64,000 bases of DNA from Vibrio sp. MEBiC08052 (GTDB lineage: Bacteria > Pseudomonadota > Gammaproteobacteria > Enterobacterales > Vibrionaceae), in NCBI RefSeq assembly GCF_001506075.1, contig NZ_KQ947475.1, forward strand, positions 2,461,595 to 2,525,594, written 5' to 3'. Of this stretch, positions 1-9,591 are shown piece by piece. Below the pieces are notes generated by a model that saw nothing but the letters and a program-made list of their open reading frames with translations, ran no database searches and was not told the DNA's origin. Position numbers and translations under genes: made by a program. The first letter of the stretch is position 1. Each line of letters opens with the position of its first letter.

Positions 1-12
1 CACCATCATTCT

Positions 13-40
13 AACCCAGACATTTGTCTGGGTTTTCTTT
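13..40 (+). terminator. Intrinsic terminator of a gene left of the window
   Basis: A perfect 10-bp inverted repeat (AACCCAGACA / TGTCTGGGTT, 2-base centre) is followed on the plus strand by a T-rich tail. The minus side has no T run, so it most likely ends a plus-strand gene lying before position 1. Confidence 0.75.
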
Positions 41-136
41 TATCTGTATCTGAATCGCGCAAATAACACCTGATAATAATCGATTCTAGTGCTTATTCTA
101 TTCTGATTAAAATCTCTTATCCCGTTTGCTAACCAT

Positions 137-164
137 AAAAAAATCCAGCCGAAGCTGGATTTTT
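137..164 (-). terminator. Terminator after flaC
   Basis: AATCCAGC and GCTGGATT form a stem closed by a four-base loop (TTCG on the minus strand), flanked by A and T runs on both sides. It begins about 20 bases beyond the stop codon of the flaC-type flagellin and works as a rho-independent terminator for it. It could also stop transcription coming from the left. Confidence 0.85.
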
Positions 165-183
165 CTCGTCAGGATAAAGCAGA

Positions 184-1317
184 TTATCCAAGTAGTCCTA
201 ATGCAGCACTTGGTGCCTGTTTCGCTTGTGCCAAAACAGAACTTGATGCCTGAGAAAGGATCTGAGACTTCGTCAATGCTGTAGTTTCTTTCGCAAAGTC
301 GGTATCTTTGATCCGGCTCTTCGAAGCATTCACATTCTCATTGATGTTATCCAAGTTACTGATCGCATGTCCGAAACGGTTTTGGAATGCACCGAGCTCA
401 GCACGATGACTATCCACATACTTCAGTGCAGCATCAACGACAGCAACCGACTGTTGGGCACCGCCAACCGAAGTGACATCAATATTGCTGACTGTTGTTT
501 CTTTACCTTCACCGATACCCAGTTCACCCGCGAGACTGCCACCAAAGCTCACTGTACCATCCACTTTATTATTATCCGTGAATAATTGCAGTTTGCCTTC
601 ATCATCAACGGACGCCTTAACCATGTCAGTCTGACCATTGATGTAGGTTGCCAGCTCTTCAATATCATCACCTGCTTTCGCATTGATATTGATGGTTTGC
701 TCGCCGGTGAGTTTGTCATTGACTGTAATGGTCAGATCATTGGCACCATTTTGAACCTGCCAATCTTTCCCTTTACCGTTTTCAGCAATATAAGACATGC
801 CGCCCATCTGGTTATTGTCGCTACGCATATCTTTCAGATGGAGCATAACCGCTTCACCGCTATCAGAACCGATCTGGAAAGATTTGGTATCGAAAGTACC
901 GTTTAGAAGCTTATTACCACCAAATGATGTTGTTTCCGCAACACGGTTTAATTCATCATTCAATGCTGTAATTTCTTCCTGAATCGCAACACGATCCGAT
1001 TTCGAGTTAGAACCATTCGCTGATTGAAGAGACAAGTCTCTCATCCGTTGCAAAATGCTGGTTGTTTCATTCATTGCCCCTTCCGCAGTCTGAGCAATTG
1101 AAATCCCGTCATTCGCATTACGAACAGCAACACCCAATCCCCGGCTTTGAACACTCAAACGGTTTGAGATTTGAAGGCCAGCCGAATCATCCTTAGCACT
1201 GTTGATTCGATATCCTGAGGATAAGCGTTCCATTGATGAGTTCATCGACTTCGTTGCACTGTTAAGATAGCGCTGTGCAGTCATCGCAGAAACGTTTGTG
1301 TTAACATTAACCGCCAT
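184..1317 (-). CDS. flaC: Polar flagellin, FlaC type
   Basis: A flagellin of 377 residues that polymerises in the polar flagellar filament. It has the conserved N-terminal D0/D1 region ([18 protein letters not shown], then [18 protein letters not shown] near residue 40) and a C-terminal D0 region ending AALGLLG, with a variable middle of roughly residues 150-290. From memory its ends and middle match Vibrio FlaC better than FlaA. GGAGA lies upstream of the ATG. A sigma-28 type promoter and two palindromes precede it (separate entries). It follows flaA on the same strand but has its own promoter, as expected for a late-class flagellin. Assignment as flagellin is certain; the FlaC paralogue call is likely. 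Confidence 0.93.
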   Translation of the reverse strand: MAVNVNTNVSAMTAQRYLNSATKSMNSSMERLSSGYRINSAKDDSAGLQISNRLSVQSRGLGVAVRNANDGISIAQTAEGAMNETTSILQRMRDLSLQSANGSNSKSDRVAIQEEITALNDELNRVAETTSFGGNKLLNGTFDTKSFQIGSDSGEAVMLHLKDMRSDNNQMGGMSYIAENGKGKDWQVQNGANDLTITVNDKLTGEQTININAKAGDDIEELATYINGQTDMVKASVDDEGKLQLFTDNNKVDGTVSFGGSLAGELGIGEGKETTVSNIDVTSVGGAQQSVAVVDAALKYVDSHRAELGAFQNRFGHAISNLDNINENVNASKSRIKDTDFAKETTALTKSQILSQASSSVLAQAKQAPSAALGLLG

Positions 1318-1335
1318 AGTGGTTTCTCCTATTGA

Positions 1336-1384
1336 TTTTCCGACGTCGCGGAAATTCTTGACTGTTTTCCGACGTCTCGGAAAA
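1336..1384 (-). repeat. Twin palindromes in the flaC leader
   Basis: Two near-identical palindromic elements lie 29 bp apart between the putative flaC promoter and its start codon. Copy one is TTTTCCGACGTCGCGGAAA (1336-1354), copy two is TTTTCCGACGTCTCGGAAAA (1365-1384). They would form short hairpins in the mRNA leader or bind a dimeric protein twice. The copy nearer the gene ends about 18 bases before the ATG. Confidence 0.7.
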
Positions 1385-1410
1385 CTATAGTTCTCTCAAA
1401 GTTCGACCTT

Positions 1411-1437
1411 TTAGCGACTCAGGATGAATTTCCTTTA
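1411..1437 (-). promoter_or_regulatory. Sigma-28 (FliA) type promoter of flaC
   Basis: Read on the minus strand, TAAA is separated by exactly 15 bases from GTCGCTAA, against the sigma-28 pattern TAAA-N15-GCCGATAA (six of eight -10 positions match). The predicted leader is about 85 bases. In vibrios the non-FlaA flagellins are sigma-28 dependent, which fits. Confidence 0.6.
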
Positions 1438-1513
1438 GAAAAAAGGTGGTTTTTTCGTAGCGAAGTGATGGTCCGGAGGAGAAAATGAGAGAAGTAACAC
1501 AAATTTCATATAA

Positions 1514-1544
1514 AACGAAGAAAAAACTCAAGTTTTTCTTCGTT
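1514..1544 (-). other. Hairpin between the flaA terminator and flaC promoter
   Basis: A 12-bp perfect inverted repeat (AACGAAGAAAAA / TTTTTCTTCGTT) with an 8-base loop. On the minus strand it is followed by TTTATATG, so it may be a second terminator behind flaA, but the tail is short. No gene is seen in 1385-1862. Confidence 0.45.
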
Positions 1545-1637
1545 GTGCCGAGGGAGGCCGAATTCATGCCACAGATGAGTCAATCACAATAGCACTTGAA
1601 GTCTTCCGATTTGGGGATAACGAATTGATATGATGAG

Positions 1638-1674
1638 AAAAGAAAAGCCCCTTATCTTTGAGAGAACCGGGGCT
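1638..1674 (-). terminator. Terminator after flaA
   Basis: On the minus strand AGCCCC and GGGGCT form a stem with a 17-base loop, followed by TTTCTTTTCTC. It lies about 190 bases beyond the flaA stop. A further inverted repeat (AGCTTTATCA, 1816-1825, with TGATAAAGCT, 1847-1856) sits just after the stop. Confidence 0.55.
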
Positions 1675-1862
1675 ATTGGTGGCAAGTCAATCACGTGGAG
1701 ATCAAGAGAAATGAACACATCATGACTAACCGGGCGTATGATGAGGAATGAATATAAAGCAGGTGTTAAACTTGAGAGAGCTTTATACCATCCACAAATC
1801 ACACTTTACCAAGCAAGCTTTATCACATACCCACGTCTGAGCTGAATGATAAAGCTCGGTTA

Positions 1863-3002
1863 CTACTGCAATAGTGACATTGCAGAGTTTGGTAACTGTT
1901 TTGCCTGAGCAAGTATTGAAGTACCTGCCTGTTGCAATATTTGAGCTTTTGTCATCTGCGTCGTTTCTTTCGCAAAGTCGGTATCTTTAATCCGGCTCTT
2001 CGACGCTTCAACATTTTCCTGTATATTCGACAAGTTATTGATACTGTGGCTTAAACGATTTTGTTTTGCCCCTAGATCTGCACGTTGTGCATCAACATAA
2101 TGAAGGGCAGCATCAAGAACACCGACAGAGTTCTGTGAATTACCAACATTCATGATATCGGTTGTTTGAACCGTCGTATTCTGTCCCGGACCACCATTCA
2201 GACCTAACTCGGTGGCTAACCCGCCGGATATGGAGAGGTTCCCCTGAAGATTAGATTCCGGCATAAAGAGCTGCAGGTGTCCATCATCATCCACAGACGC
2301 GGTAACATCATCCACCTGACCATTGATATAAGTTGCCAACTCTTCGATGTCATCACCCGATTTTGCCATGACATCCACTGAAACCTGTTCACCATTTTTC
2401 TTGGTAAACTCTAACTTCAGATCTCGAGCATTCGCTGGGACTCCCCAACTCATGTCTTTCCCTTGTTCGGACACAAATGTCTGACCGCCCATACGGAAAT
2501 CATCGGCACGAATACTTGTAAGACCAACAATGATCGCTTCACCGGAACTGGCACCAATTTGGAAAGCAGACTCACCAAACGTACCGTTCAACAGTTTACG
2601 ACCACCAAACGAAGTCGTTTCTGCAATTCGGTTCAATTCATCCTGAAGGGCCGTATACTCTTCATTCAGCGCCTTACGCTCAGATGAGGAGTTCGTACCG
2701 TTTGCAGACTGGAGTGCCAGATCTCGCATCCGTTGCAATATACTGGTTGACTCATTCATTGCCCCTTCAGCAGTCTGTGCAATCGAAATACCGTCATTGG
2801 CATTTCGCATCGCGACATCCAACCCTCGGGACTGAGCAGTCAACCGGTTCGAAATCTGAAGACCTGCCGCATCATCTTTTGCGCTGTTAATCCGGTTTCC
2901 CGAAGACAGACGCTCCATTGAGGTGTTCAACTCACCCGTTGCCTTATTCAGGTAACGCTGAGCGGTCATCGCTGACACATTGGTATTGACTGTGATGGTC
3001 AT
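1863..3002 (-). CDS. flaA: Polar flagellin, FlaA type (core flagellin)
   Basis: A flagellin of 379 residues, the same length as the Vibrio cholerae core flagellin FlaA. N-terminal D0/D1 ([18 protein letters not shown], then [18 protein letters not shown]) and C-terminal D0 (ending PNSAMSLLQ) are intact and match FlaA as remembered; the middle third is divergent from the neighbouring FlaC-type protein. GGAG precedes the ATG. Upstream is a sigma-54 type element with a leader of about 130 bases, consistent with the known V. cholerae arrangement in which flaA alone among flagellins needs sigma-54 and FlrC. The filament cannot be built without FlaA in V. cholerae; that role is inferred here. Confidence 0.94.
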   Translation of the reverse strand: MTITVNTNVSAMTAQRYLNKATGELNTSMERLSSGNRINSAKDDAAGLQISNRLTAQSRGLDVAMRNANDGISIAQTAEGAMNESTSILQRMRDLALQSANGTNSSSERKALNEEYTALQDELNRIAETTSFGGRKLLNGTFGESAFQIGASSGEAIIVGLTSIRADDFRMGGQTFVSEQGKDMSWGVPANARDLKLEFTKKNGEQVSVDVMAKSGDDIEELATYINGQVDDVTASVDDDGHLQLFMPESNLQGNLSISGGLATELGLNGGPGQNTTVQTTDIMNVGNSQNSVGVLDAALHYVDAQRADLGAKQNRLSHSINNLSNIQENVEASKSRIKDTDFAKETTQMTKAQILQQAGTSILAQAKQLPNSAMSLLQ

Positions 3003-3041
3003 AGTTTGCTCTCCTATTGAGTCCGCAAGCTTTCTGCGAAG

Positions 3042-3077
3042 CGGTCAGCTTTAACTCTTATTTGGAAGCACTGACCG
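3042..3077 (-). promoter_or_regulatory. Inverted repeat in the flaA leader, possible FlrC site
   Basis: CGGTCAG (3042-3048) and CTGACCG (3071-3077) form an inverted repeat inside the leader, downstream of the predicted sigma-54 start site. In V. cholerae FlrC binds downstream of the flaA start. The location fits; that these are the contacted bases is an inference. Confidence 0.4.
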
Positions 3078-3144
3078 TAAATAACTTGCCACATCTGCAA
3101 CATTGCCGGTTCCAAACCGATAACTTGCGCTCTGATAGATTTAA

Positions 3145-3160
3145 TTCAATTACTGTGCCA
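3145..3160 (-). promoter_or_regulatory. Sigma-54 (RpoN) type promoter of flaA
   Basis: The minus strand reads TGGCAC-AGTAA-TTGAA. The -24 element is perfect; the -12 element has GA for GC. The predicted start lies near 3133, leaving a leader of about 130 bases, as in V. cholerae flaA. Confidence 0.7.
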
Positions 3161-3263
3161 ACTTTAAAATAAAAAAATTATTAAATAAAATCAACATGTT
3201 AAACACAATCAAATCGCACAATAACGTATCTGGTTATCTCTGCAATCCTGTTTCATTTCCGCT

Positions 3264-3290
3264 TTGCCGCTTCGTTGCCGCTTGATTGCC
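3264..3290. repeat. 11-bp-phased direct repeats upstream of flaA promoter
   Basis: TTGCCGCTT occurs at 3264-3272 and 3275-3283, with a partial third copy (TTGCC) at 3286-3290. The period is 11 bp, about one helical turn, and the block lies about 105 bp upstream of the sigma-54 element, a plausible distance for an activator. The rest of 3161-3437 is AT-rich and shows no gene. Confidence 0.4.
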
Positions 3291-3437
3291 TCAGCAATGA
3301 CAACTTTGACATTTACCACTGACAAAGCTTTGCTTTCTCAAAACGAGCCTCAAATCAAAGCTCTCGTCTCAACGAAAAACAATATTCAACACAACTCCTT
3401 TCGCGACTTATGGCATGGCACATAAGGCAAGTGAAAG

Positions 3438-4631
3438 TTAGATATAATTGAACAGTGTTAAGTCCTTCGTTTTACTGAAAGCCTGCTGAGATGCCTGAAG
3501 TGAACGAGTATTCTCATTAAACTCGATCACGGCATCCGCATAATCAAGATCCTCAAAACTGCTTTTAGATTTTGCCAATGTCAGTTTGAAGTCTTCATGT
3601 TCTTGTTCCTGAATATCCAATGTATTCAGCCGCGCACCGATATCTGTTCTCACTTTTGTTAAGTGAATAAAGGCCGCATGAAATTCTCTGGTCACTTGAT
3701 GGAGCTTCGCGGTCGCTGATCCATCGGCAACGGAGTCGCGTGAGTACTCCATTGCCTTTTTGAAACTGTCAAAAATGTTGAATGTCTTTCTGGGAGACAG
3801 CTCGATAACATCTCCCGGCGAAATTTGGCCTTTCAGCTCAATATTCACACCTTCGTAATTGATACCGGTTTTAGGATCGAATTCTCCGGCCTGAACGGCG
3901 CTACCATCTTGTTCCAACTGATAGCCATATTTGCCATTACCCATATCGACAAAGGTAACCGTATATTTTGACTGATCCTGAGGATCAGTATTGGTTGCTT
4001 TTTCCAGCAATAGCTCAGAGCCTTCCTGCAACCGATAATCGGGCTCATAGTCCCCAAAAGGATTATCGATTTGCATAAACACTTTACTGCCGGGATTATT
4101 GAACGGCATTTCCAGACTATTAGAGATTTTCATCTTGCGTTGATAATCATCACCGGCATAAGTCACATTGCCTTCTTTATCACGAAAAAAGGGCTGCTTA
4201 TCCGGTTTGGTACCGGCAAAAATGTAGTTACCCAGTTCATCCTGAACATTCGCCAGATTGAGAAAGTTATCGGCTAACTCTTCCAGTTCACGCTCTTTCG
4301 CCTGACGATCTTCAGGTGATAATGAACCGTTGATCATCTCCATGACGGTACGCTTTGCCTCATCGGCATAATCTTCCGCATTGGAGATAATGACTTCTTG
4401 ATGTCCCAATCGGTTACGAACCAGAACAATCGAATCAAGGTATTGGCGCAATTGCTCTTCTTGCTGACCAACATTCTGAATGTAATGCGTTGCCAGTGGA
4501 TTATCACTGGGAGACATCAGTTTTTTACCCGACGCCAATTGAGCCTGATTGTGATAAATTTTAGCTTCTTGACGGCGAATATCATTCTGAACAGCCTGAT
4601 AGTTATGGAAGCTTGAAATACGACCAACCAT
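3438..4631 (-). CDS. flgL: Flagellar hook-filament junction protein FlgL (HAP3)
   Basis: A protein of 397 residues forming the ring of subunits between FlgK and the first flagellin. It has flagellin-like terminal helices: N-terminal MVGRISSFHNYQAVQNDI with LASGKKLMSPSDNPLA near residue 50, and a C-terminal coiled segment (NENTRSLQASQQAFSKT). The central region of roughly residues 140-290 is variable. AGGAGG precedes the ATG. It lies 13 bases after flgK and must be co-transcribed from the sigma-54 element before flgK. No strong terminator separates it from the flaA upstream region. Confidence 0.93.
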   Translation of the reverse strand: MVGRISSFHNYQAVQNDIRRQEAKIYHNQAQLASGKKLMSPSDNPLATHYIQNVGQQEEQLRQYLDSIVLVRNRLGHQEVIISNAEDYADEAKRTVMEMINGSLSPEDRQAKERELEELADNFLNLANVQDELGNYIFAGTKPDKQPFFRDKEGNVTYAGDDYQRKMKISNSLEMPFNNPGSKVFMQIDNPFGDYEPDYRLQEGSELLLEKATNTDPQDQSKYTVTFVDMGNGKYGYQLEQDGSAVQAGEFDPKTGINYEGVNIELKGQISPGDVIELSPRKTFNIFDSFKKAMEYSRDSVADGSATAKLHQVTREFHAAFIHLTKVRTDIGARLNTLDIQEQEHEDFKLTLAKSKSSFEDLDYADAVIEFNENTRSLQASQQAFSKTKDLTLFNYI

Positions 4632-4644
4632 AAGATCCTCCTCC

Positions 4645-6519
4645 CTATCTCAACTGTAAAATGGTATTAAAGGTGTCATTGGCCGCCTGCATAATCCGCG
4701 AAGATGCCATATATGCTTGTTGAAATTTCATCATATTGGCGGCTTCTTCATCCAGATTCACACCTGACACGGAGGCAATCCGTTCTTGGGCTGCTTCTTT
4801 CTCGAGGCGGGCCACATCAGTCAACCGAGACGCGGTGGACATTCTCAGACCGACATTGGTATTCAGATTGTGGTAGACATCCAGAATCGTGGACTCATTG
4901 TTATCCAGTTTTTTCTCGGTCTGGATATCCTGCATTTTTCTCAGGTTGCCGTTATCCCCTTCAGAGGGCACCAAGTTCGCGGTAAACTTGTCTTTTGGCA
5001 AAGCACCGGCAGACAGTTCAAATGTCGTGCCCATCACAGTCACAGGGCCTGATGGCGGATAAGCTTGATTTTCTGCCACAATATTGCCGTCTTTATCTTT
5101 AACCGTGAAGGTATCTCCTAGTTCAGAGACATCAATTTCAAATTCTCGCAACTCACCGGCTTGTACAATTTTAAAAGTGGCGCTTCCCTGAGCGAAGGTG
5201 GTTGAAGCTTCATAACTCTGAGCGGCAATTTTTGCCGGATCGTTCATTTCCATTTTGATGGTTGCCGCACCGGAACGAGTTGGCCGAACGAGCACTCGCT
5301 CACCCTCTTTCGGTTCATTGCGAATTTCAATTCTCATCCCGTCAAGATGGATTTCTCCACTACTGGGAGAAAGCACCCGCTGCTCACCATTCGGTAAAAT
5401 CGCAATGTAGTCACTACCGTTATAAAGTAGTGAATACTCACCACCTTTCAATTGTGAAACATCTTCGATATAAGCCGCCATATCCGCTTCAGAGTCACTA
5501 CTAGTGATCACCCGCTCTTTGGCAATCCGTTCATCGTTCACATCGGTGAACATCAAGTCACCGATGTCGCCGTTCAGATCAAGCCCCTGCCGCTGCAACT
5601 TATTCACGTCATAAGAGAAGCTGGTCGCAAGCCGGCCAATTTCATCAAGCACGTTAGGAATTTCGTTATCGCGCATATTAAATAACGCCCCGATCTTGCC
5701 GCCCATATCTTTAGACGTAATCGCTTTAATCCCCTTCCCTTCAACCATCGCCAGACGCCATTGATGTGTATCGGGATAACCATCAATCATCTTCAACTGG
5801 CTGGCTTCAGTACCAGAAACCAAGGTGTGTCCATTACCAATATGAATATTGAACCCCTCGGCATTTTTCCGTGGCGTTACGGTTACTTTGGTGTACTCGG
5901 AGAGCTCTTTCACTAACTTTTCATGTTGGTCCATCAGGTCATTATGTGGCCCGGGAGTACGCATCATTAAACGCTGTAAATCTCTAATCTCTAAAGCAAG
6001 TTGGTTGATTCTCTTGATACCGAGATCCAATCCTTTATTGACCGTCTCATACTGGCGACGAATCGTTTCATGAAAATCATTCAGGTTCTGAGTCATTAAC
6101 TGAGATTTTTCCAGCACCACTTTCCGTGCACCCATATCATTGGGGCTATCAGCCAGCGTTTTCAGTGCGTCAAACCACTCGTTCATGTTTTCCGGGATTT
6201 TCTTGGAAGCAACAGAAGAGAGCATCTTGGATAACATATCCAGATTTTGCTCGGTATCATGCTTGTAGGAGTAATCGGTGGTGGCAATATTTAGCTCTTT
6301 GACGGCAAACTGATCCCATGAGCGGCGAACATTTTCCACATGGACACCCATGCCATAGGTCTGACCGCCGTACATACGCGGAGCATTCACGCCCTGAATC
6401 ACAGATTGACGACTGTAACCTTCTGTATTTACGTTAGATATATTGTGACCGGTCGTGTTGAGCTGTCTTTGAGATGTTAAGACACTCTGAGTCCCAATAT
6501 TCAATAAATCAGACGCCAT
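4645..6519 (-). CDS. flgK: Flagellar hook-associated protein FlgK (HAP1)
   Basis: At 624 residues it is typical of Vibrio FlgK. It joins the hook to FlgL and is exported by the flagellar type III apparatus with chaperone FlgN. The N-terminus carries the flagellar rod/hook signature LNTTGHNISNVNTEGYSRQ (about residues 20-38) and the C-terminus the matching MMKFQQAYMASSRIMQAAND. The central portion is a long beta-rich insertion. GGGGGC stands before the ATG. First gene of the flgKL operon. The chaperone gene flgN is at 17522. Confidence 0.95.
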   Translation of the reverse strand: MASDLLNIGTQSVLTSQRQLNTTGHNISNVNTEGYSRQSVIQGVNAPRMYGGQTYGMGVHVENVRRSWDQFAVKELNIATTDYSYKHDTEQNLDMLSKMLSSVASKKIPENMNEWFDALKTLADSPNDMGARKVVLEKSQLMTQNLNDFHETIRRQYETVNKGLDLGIKRINQLALEIRDLQRLMMRTPGPHNDLMDQHEKLVKELSEYTKVTVTPRKNAEGFNIHIGNGHTLVSGTEASQLKMIDGYPDTHQWRLAMVEGKGIKAITSKDMGGKIGALFNMRDNEIPNVLDEIGRLATSFSYDVNKLQRQGLDLNGDIGDLMFTDVNDERIAKERVITSSDSEADMAAYIEDVSQLKGGEYSLLYNGSDYIAILPNGEQRVLSPSSGEIHLDGMRIEIRNEPKEGERVLVRPTRSGAATIKMEMNDPAKIAAQSYEASTTFAQGSATFKIVQAGELREFEIDVSELGDTFTVKDKDGNIVAENQAYPPSGPVTVMGTTFELSAGALPKDKFTANLVPSEGDNGNLRKMQDIQTEKKLDNNESTILDVYHNLNTNVGLRMSTASRLTDVARLEKEAAQERIASVSGVNLDEEAANMMKFQQAYMASSRIMQAANDTFNTILQLR

Positions 6520-6575
6520 ACCGCCCCCACAAGATAAAAATCATCAGTAAAAACTGAACCTTCTATCAACATGGT

Positions 6576-6591
6576 AGCAATATGTATGCCA
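6576..6591 (-). promoter_or_regulatory. Sigma-54 type promoter of flgKL
   Basis: The minus strand reads TGGCAT-ACATA-TTGCT, with GG-N10-GC spacing exact and eleven defined bases nearly all consensus. It lies about 57 bases before the flgK start, in the 154-bp gap after flgJ. Confidence 0.75.
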
Positions 6592-6673
6592 TTAAATTAA
6601 TCAGATAAAATACAATGAGTTATTAAGATGCCGGAAGAAAATTTCCACCCGGCAGAAGAAGAGAGGAAGTGTA

Positions 6674-7612
6674 CTAATCCATTTGCTGAATTTGAGAACG
6701 AACACGCAGAACCTTGTCAGCGTAATCAGGGTCAGTTGCATATCCTGCTTGATGAATTCCTTCAATGAAAGAGGTCGGATTTCCCTGATGATTATTCAGT
6801 GCAGTTATGTAACGAGGATTCTTTTTCAGGAAGTTAACATAGTCATCAAAACTGTCTTGATACGAGTCATAAGATCGAAATGAAGCTTTTTCAACAACTG
6901 GTGTCTGGTCATAATATTCTAGGGTCTGAGTCGCCATTTTACCGCCCTGCCAACTCCGATCCGCTTTGATATTAAACAGGTTATGGCTGCTGCCCCGGGC
7001 GTTCGCGACGACTTTAGTCCCCCATCCTGTTTCCAGTGCGGCCTGAGCCAACAATACCGATGCGTCAATGCCCAGAGCCCGGGCTGCTTTTTCGGCATAA
7101 GGCTTCAATGTCTGGATAAAGGATTCAGGTGAATCGAATCGACGCGGCTCTGTCACCGCGTCAGATGACTGAATATCGGCAAGATTTGCCTGCTCGGACA
7201 CTTGCTGCTGATGCTCACGAACACGAGCCAATGCCTGCAACAAAGGATCAGGTTGAGATGACTTTTGATCGGGTTGAGAGCTCTTCCCATCTATATTGGT
7301 AGAGAGCTGAGCGACAATCATATCTGCCAGCCCTAACCGACCTGAAGAACTCAATTGGCCCGCCATCTGTTCATCCAGCATCTCGCGGTAAAAATCTTCC
7401 GTTTTACTATGCAACAGATCGGATTCAAAGCCGGAGTTCGCTTTGCGCATCGACTTGAAAAGCATTGATGTAAACACCGCCTCAAATTGTTTGGCTGCAG
7501 CGGTTAATGCTGATTTCTCACTCGCTTTATCACCACTGACCGCTTGCTTACGCAATTGGTCCAGTTGGGTAATATCCTGAACAAAGCCGATATCTTTTAC
7601 ATCATTGACCAT
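6674..7612 (-). CDS. flgJ: Flagellar rod assembly protein and peptidoglycan hydrolase FlgJ
   Basis: A 312-residue periplasmic protein that caps the growing rod and opens a hole in the murein. The N-terminal rod-binding domain (about residues 25-105, KQFEAVFTSMLFKSMRKA) precedes a linker rich in Ser/Gln/Pro with a near-repeat SSQPDQKSSQPD. The C-terminal glucosaminidase domain (about 155-312) has the catalytic-Glu region QAALETGWG. The two-domain form is standard for gamma- and betaproteobacteria. AAGGGG precedes the start. The gene begins 10 bases after flgI and ends the flgFGHIJ operon. Confidence 0.95.
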   Translation of the reverse strand: MVNDVKDIGFVQDITQLDQLRKQAVSGDKASEKSALTAAAKQFEAVFTSMLFKSMRKANSGFESDLLHSKTEDFYREMLDEQMAGQLSSSGRLGLADMIVAQLSTNIDGKSSQPDQKSSQPDPLLQALARVREHQQQVSEQANLADIQSSDAVTEPRRFDSPESFIQTLKPYAEKAARALGIDASVLLAQAALETGWGTKVVANARGSSHNLFNIKADRSWQGGKMATQTLEYYDQTPVVEKASFRSYDSYQDSFDDYVNFLKKNPRYITALNNHQGNPTSFIEGIHQAGYATDPDYADKVLRVRSQIQQMD

Positions 7613-7622
7613 TGCGTGCCCC

Positions 7623-8714
7623 TTAAATGATAATCAGCTGGCCTTCAATCGCACCGGCCTGTTTGAGTGCCTGCAAAATAGCCATCAAATCAGATGGTGC
7701 TGCCCCGACCTCATTCACTGCACGGACGAGATCATCAAGCGTCACACCCGGCTGGAAATTAAACATTTTTCCTTTCTTCTCTTTCACAGAGATATCGGAA
7801 TCCGGTACCACAGCCGTTTGGCCATTTGAAAATGGCTCAGGCTGGCTCACACTCAGTTTCTCTTTGATAGCAACAGTCATGCCACCATGAGTAACGGCAG
7901 CCGGTTTTAACCGTACGTATTGACCAACCACAATCGTGCCTGTCCGTGAATTGACAATAATTTTCGCGGCACCCACAGCGGTATTAAATTCAAGGTTTTC
8001 AACTGCAGAGAGAAACGCAACACGCTGCCCCGCATCTCTTGGTGCCCGCACTTGCACGGATGTTGCATCAATTGCTGTCGCCATTTGAGGACCAAGAAAT
8101 TGATTGACGGTATCCGCCATACGCTGGGCAGTGGTGAAATCAGAATCGATCAGATTAAAGGTAATGTAATCGCCCCGGGCAAATGGGTTGGGGACTTCAC
8201 GTTCAACACTGGCACCATTGGAAATGATACCGACGGTAGGGTTATTGCCAACGATTTTTGAACCATCAGCACCATCAGCACTGAATCCACTGACCACCAG
8301 ATTGCCTTGTGCAATCGCATAAACCTGACCATCCAGACCTTTGAGGAAAGTCTGCATTAGAGTGCCGCCACGTAAACTTTTTGCCGAACCAATCGAGGAG
8401 ACGGTGACATCAATGGTCTGTCCCGGCTTGGAGAATGGTGGCAACTCAGCTGTGACAATCACAGCGGCAATATTTTTAGTCTGCGGTTTTGTTCCGCGCG
8501 GCAATTGAATGCCGAAATTTTGCAACATCGCATTGAAACTTTGATCGGTAAATGGTGTTGACTCCCCGGTTCCCGGCAACCCGGTGACTAAACCATAGCC
8601 CACTAACTGGTTACTCCGCACCCCGGCCACTTGTGCGACATCTTTAATTCTTGCCGCCTGCCCCTGCAAGGAAACAAACAGTGTCGCCAGTAAAAAAAGT
8701 GTTAACTTTTTCAT
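7623..8714 (-). CDS. flgI: Flagellar P-ring protein FlgI
   Basis: FlgI of 363 residues, building the periplasmic P-ring that acts as a bushing around the rod. A cleavable signal peptide ([19 protein letters not shown]) is followed by the mature start [23 protein letters not shown], characteristic of the family, and the C-terminus ends [13 protein letters not shown] lies before the ATG. The gene sits between flgH and flgJ, the usual order. No anomalies. Confidence 0.97.
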   Translation of the reverse strand: MKKLTLFLLATLFVSLQGQAARIKDVAQVAGVRSNQLVGYGLVTGLPGTGESTPFTDQSFNAMLQNFGIQLPRGTKPQTKNIAAVIVTAELPPFSKPGQTIDVTVSSIGSAKSLRGGTLMQTFLKGLDGQVYAIAQGNLVVSGFSADGADGSKIVGNNPTVGIISNGASVEREVPNPFARGDYITFNLIDSDFTTAQRMADTVNQFLGPQMATAIDATSVQVRAPRDAGQRVAFLSAVENLEFNTAVGAAKIIVNSRTGTIVVGQYVRLKPAAVTHGGMTVAIKEKLSVSQPEPFSNGQTAVVPDSDISVKEKKGKMFNFQPGVTLDDLVRAVNEVGAAPSDLMAILQALKQAGAIEGQLIII

Positions 8715-8784
8715 TCAATTTACCTTGTGCTTCTCTACCATGCACGTCATCTTCTATGCCAAAAAAACGACGTTTAAACTTAAC

Positions 8785-9567
8785 TTATAAAGCAATATTG
8801 AAAAATCGTGCCAAAAAGCCAGGCTCTTGCATATCTTGATTGGTTCCGGTCCCTGAATACTGAATTCGGGCATTCGAAATCCGATTCGATGAAATGGTAT
8901 TATCAAAACCGATATCATCCGGACGAACGGTACCACTCAAACGAATGTACTCATCACCAGTGTTCAATGTCAGCCATTTTTCACCACGAATCACGAGGTT
9001 CCCATTGGCAAGCACATCAATGACTTCAACGGTGATTGAACCCGAAATACTGTTACTCTGGTTGGCTGCCGCACTACCGGAAAATTTATTATCATTACCT
9101 AATTTGTATGAAAAGTTGTAATCACCAATTTTCATTTCCTTACCACCGACTTCCAACGGATCCATCGAAGCATCATTCTTTTTCGATAAATCAGCATCAG
9201 CACTTTTGGCTGCTTTGGTGCTTTCATTCAGTGTGACGGTGATGATGTCGCCGACTTGTCTCGGCTTTGAATCATTATATAAGCTAGTCGCAGCGCTCAG
9301 ATTAAACAAAGATCCCGTTTCCGCAGCATAGTGCTTCGGGCGATGGTTGGGATGGATCGGTGCCCAGGCTGGATCATCGGCAACCGGGTCGGCACGCCGA
9401 CTCAGTCCATCCAACAATCCTGAACTACTGGTATCTCCGGATTTATCGCCTTCGACTGCATCAACCAACGTTGTGCCATTCTCACTTGGTGTTTCCGTTG
9501 AGCCTTGTGGCATGAGTGAGCAGCCGGATAAGAGACCAATCAATCCCAAAGTCAATAAGCGTTTCAT
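8785..9567 (-). CDS. flgH: Flagellar L-ring lipoprotein FlgH
   Basis: FlgH of 260 residues forms the outer-membrane L-ring. The signal peptide ends in a lipobox LLSGC, so Cys16 is the predicted lipidated residue. Downstream are the family segments [21 protein letters not shown] and [21 protein letters not shown] (split here only by position), and the C-terminal [14 protein letters not shown] precedes the ATG. It is co-transcribed with flgG 24 bases upstream. Confidence 0.96.
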   Translation of the reverse strand: MKRLLTLGLIGLLSGCSLMPQGSTETPSENGTTLVDAVEGDKSGDTSSSGLLDGLSRRADPVADDPAWAPIHPNHRPKHYAAETGSLFNLSAATSLYNDSKPRQVGDIITVTLNESTKAAKSADADLSKKNDASMDPLEVGGKEMKIGDYNFSYKLGNDNKFSGSAAANQSNSISGSITVEVIDVLANGNLVIRGEKWLTLNTGDEYIRLSGTVRPDDIGFDNTISSNRISNARIQYSGTGTNQDMQEPGFLARFFNIAL

Positions 9568-9591
9568 CGAATACCTCTCATATAATCCGGA

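Noticed and set aside
1514..1544. Hairpin as a clear intrinsic terminator
   Set aside because: The stem is AU-rich and the T tail short; a better terminator for flaA is at 1638-1674, so it is listed only as a hairpin.
1385..1567. Minus-strand 60-codon frame upstream of flaC
   Set aside because: It spans the sigma-28 promoter and a hairpin, has low-complexity Phe/Ser/Lys composition and no credible start; it is the untranslated leader.
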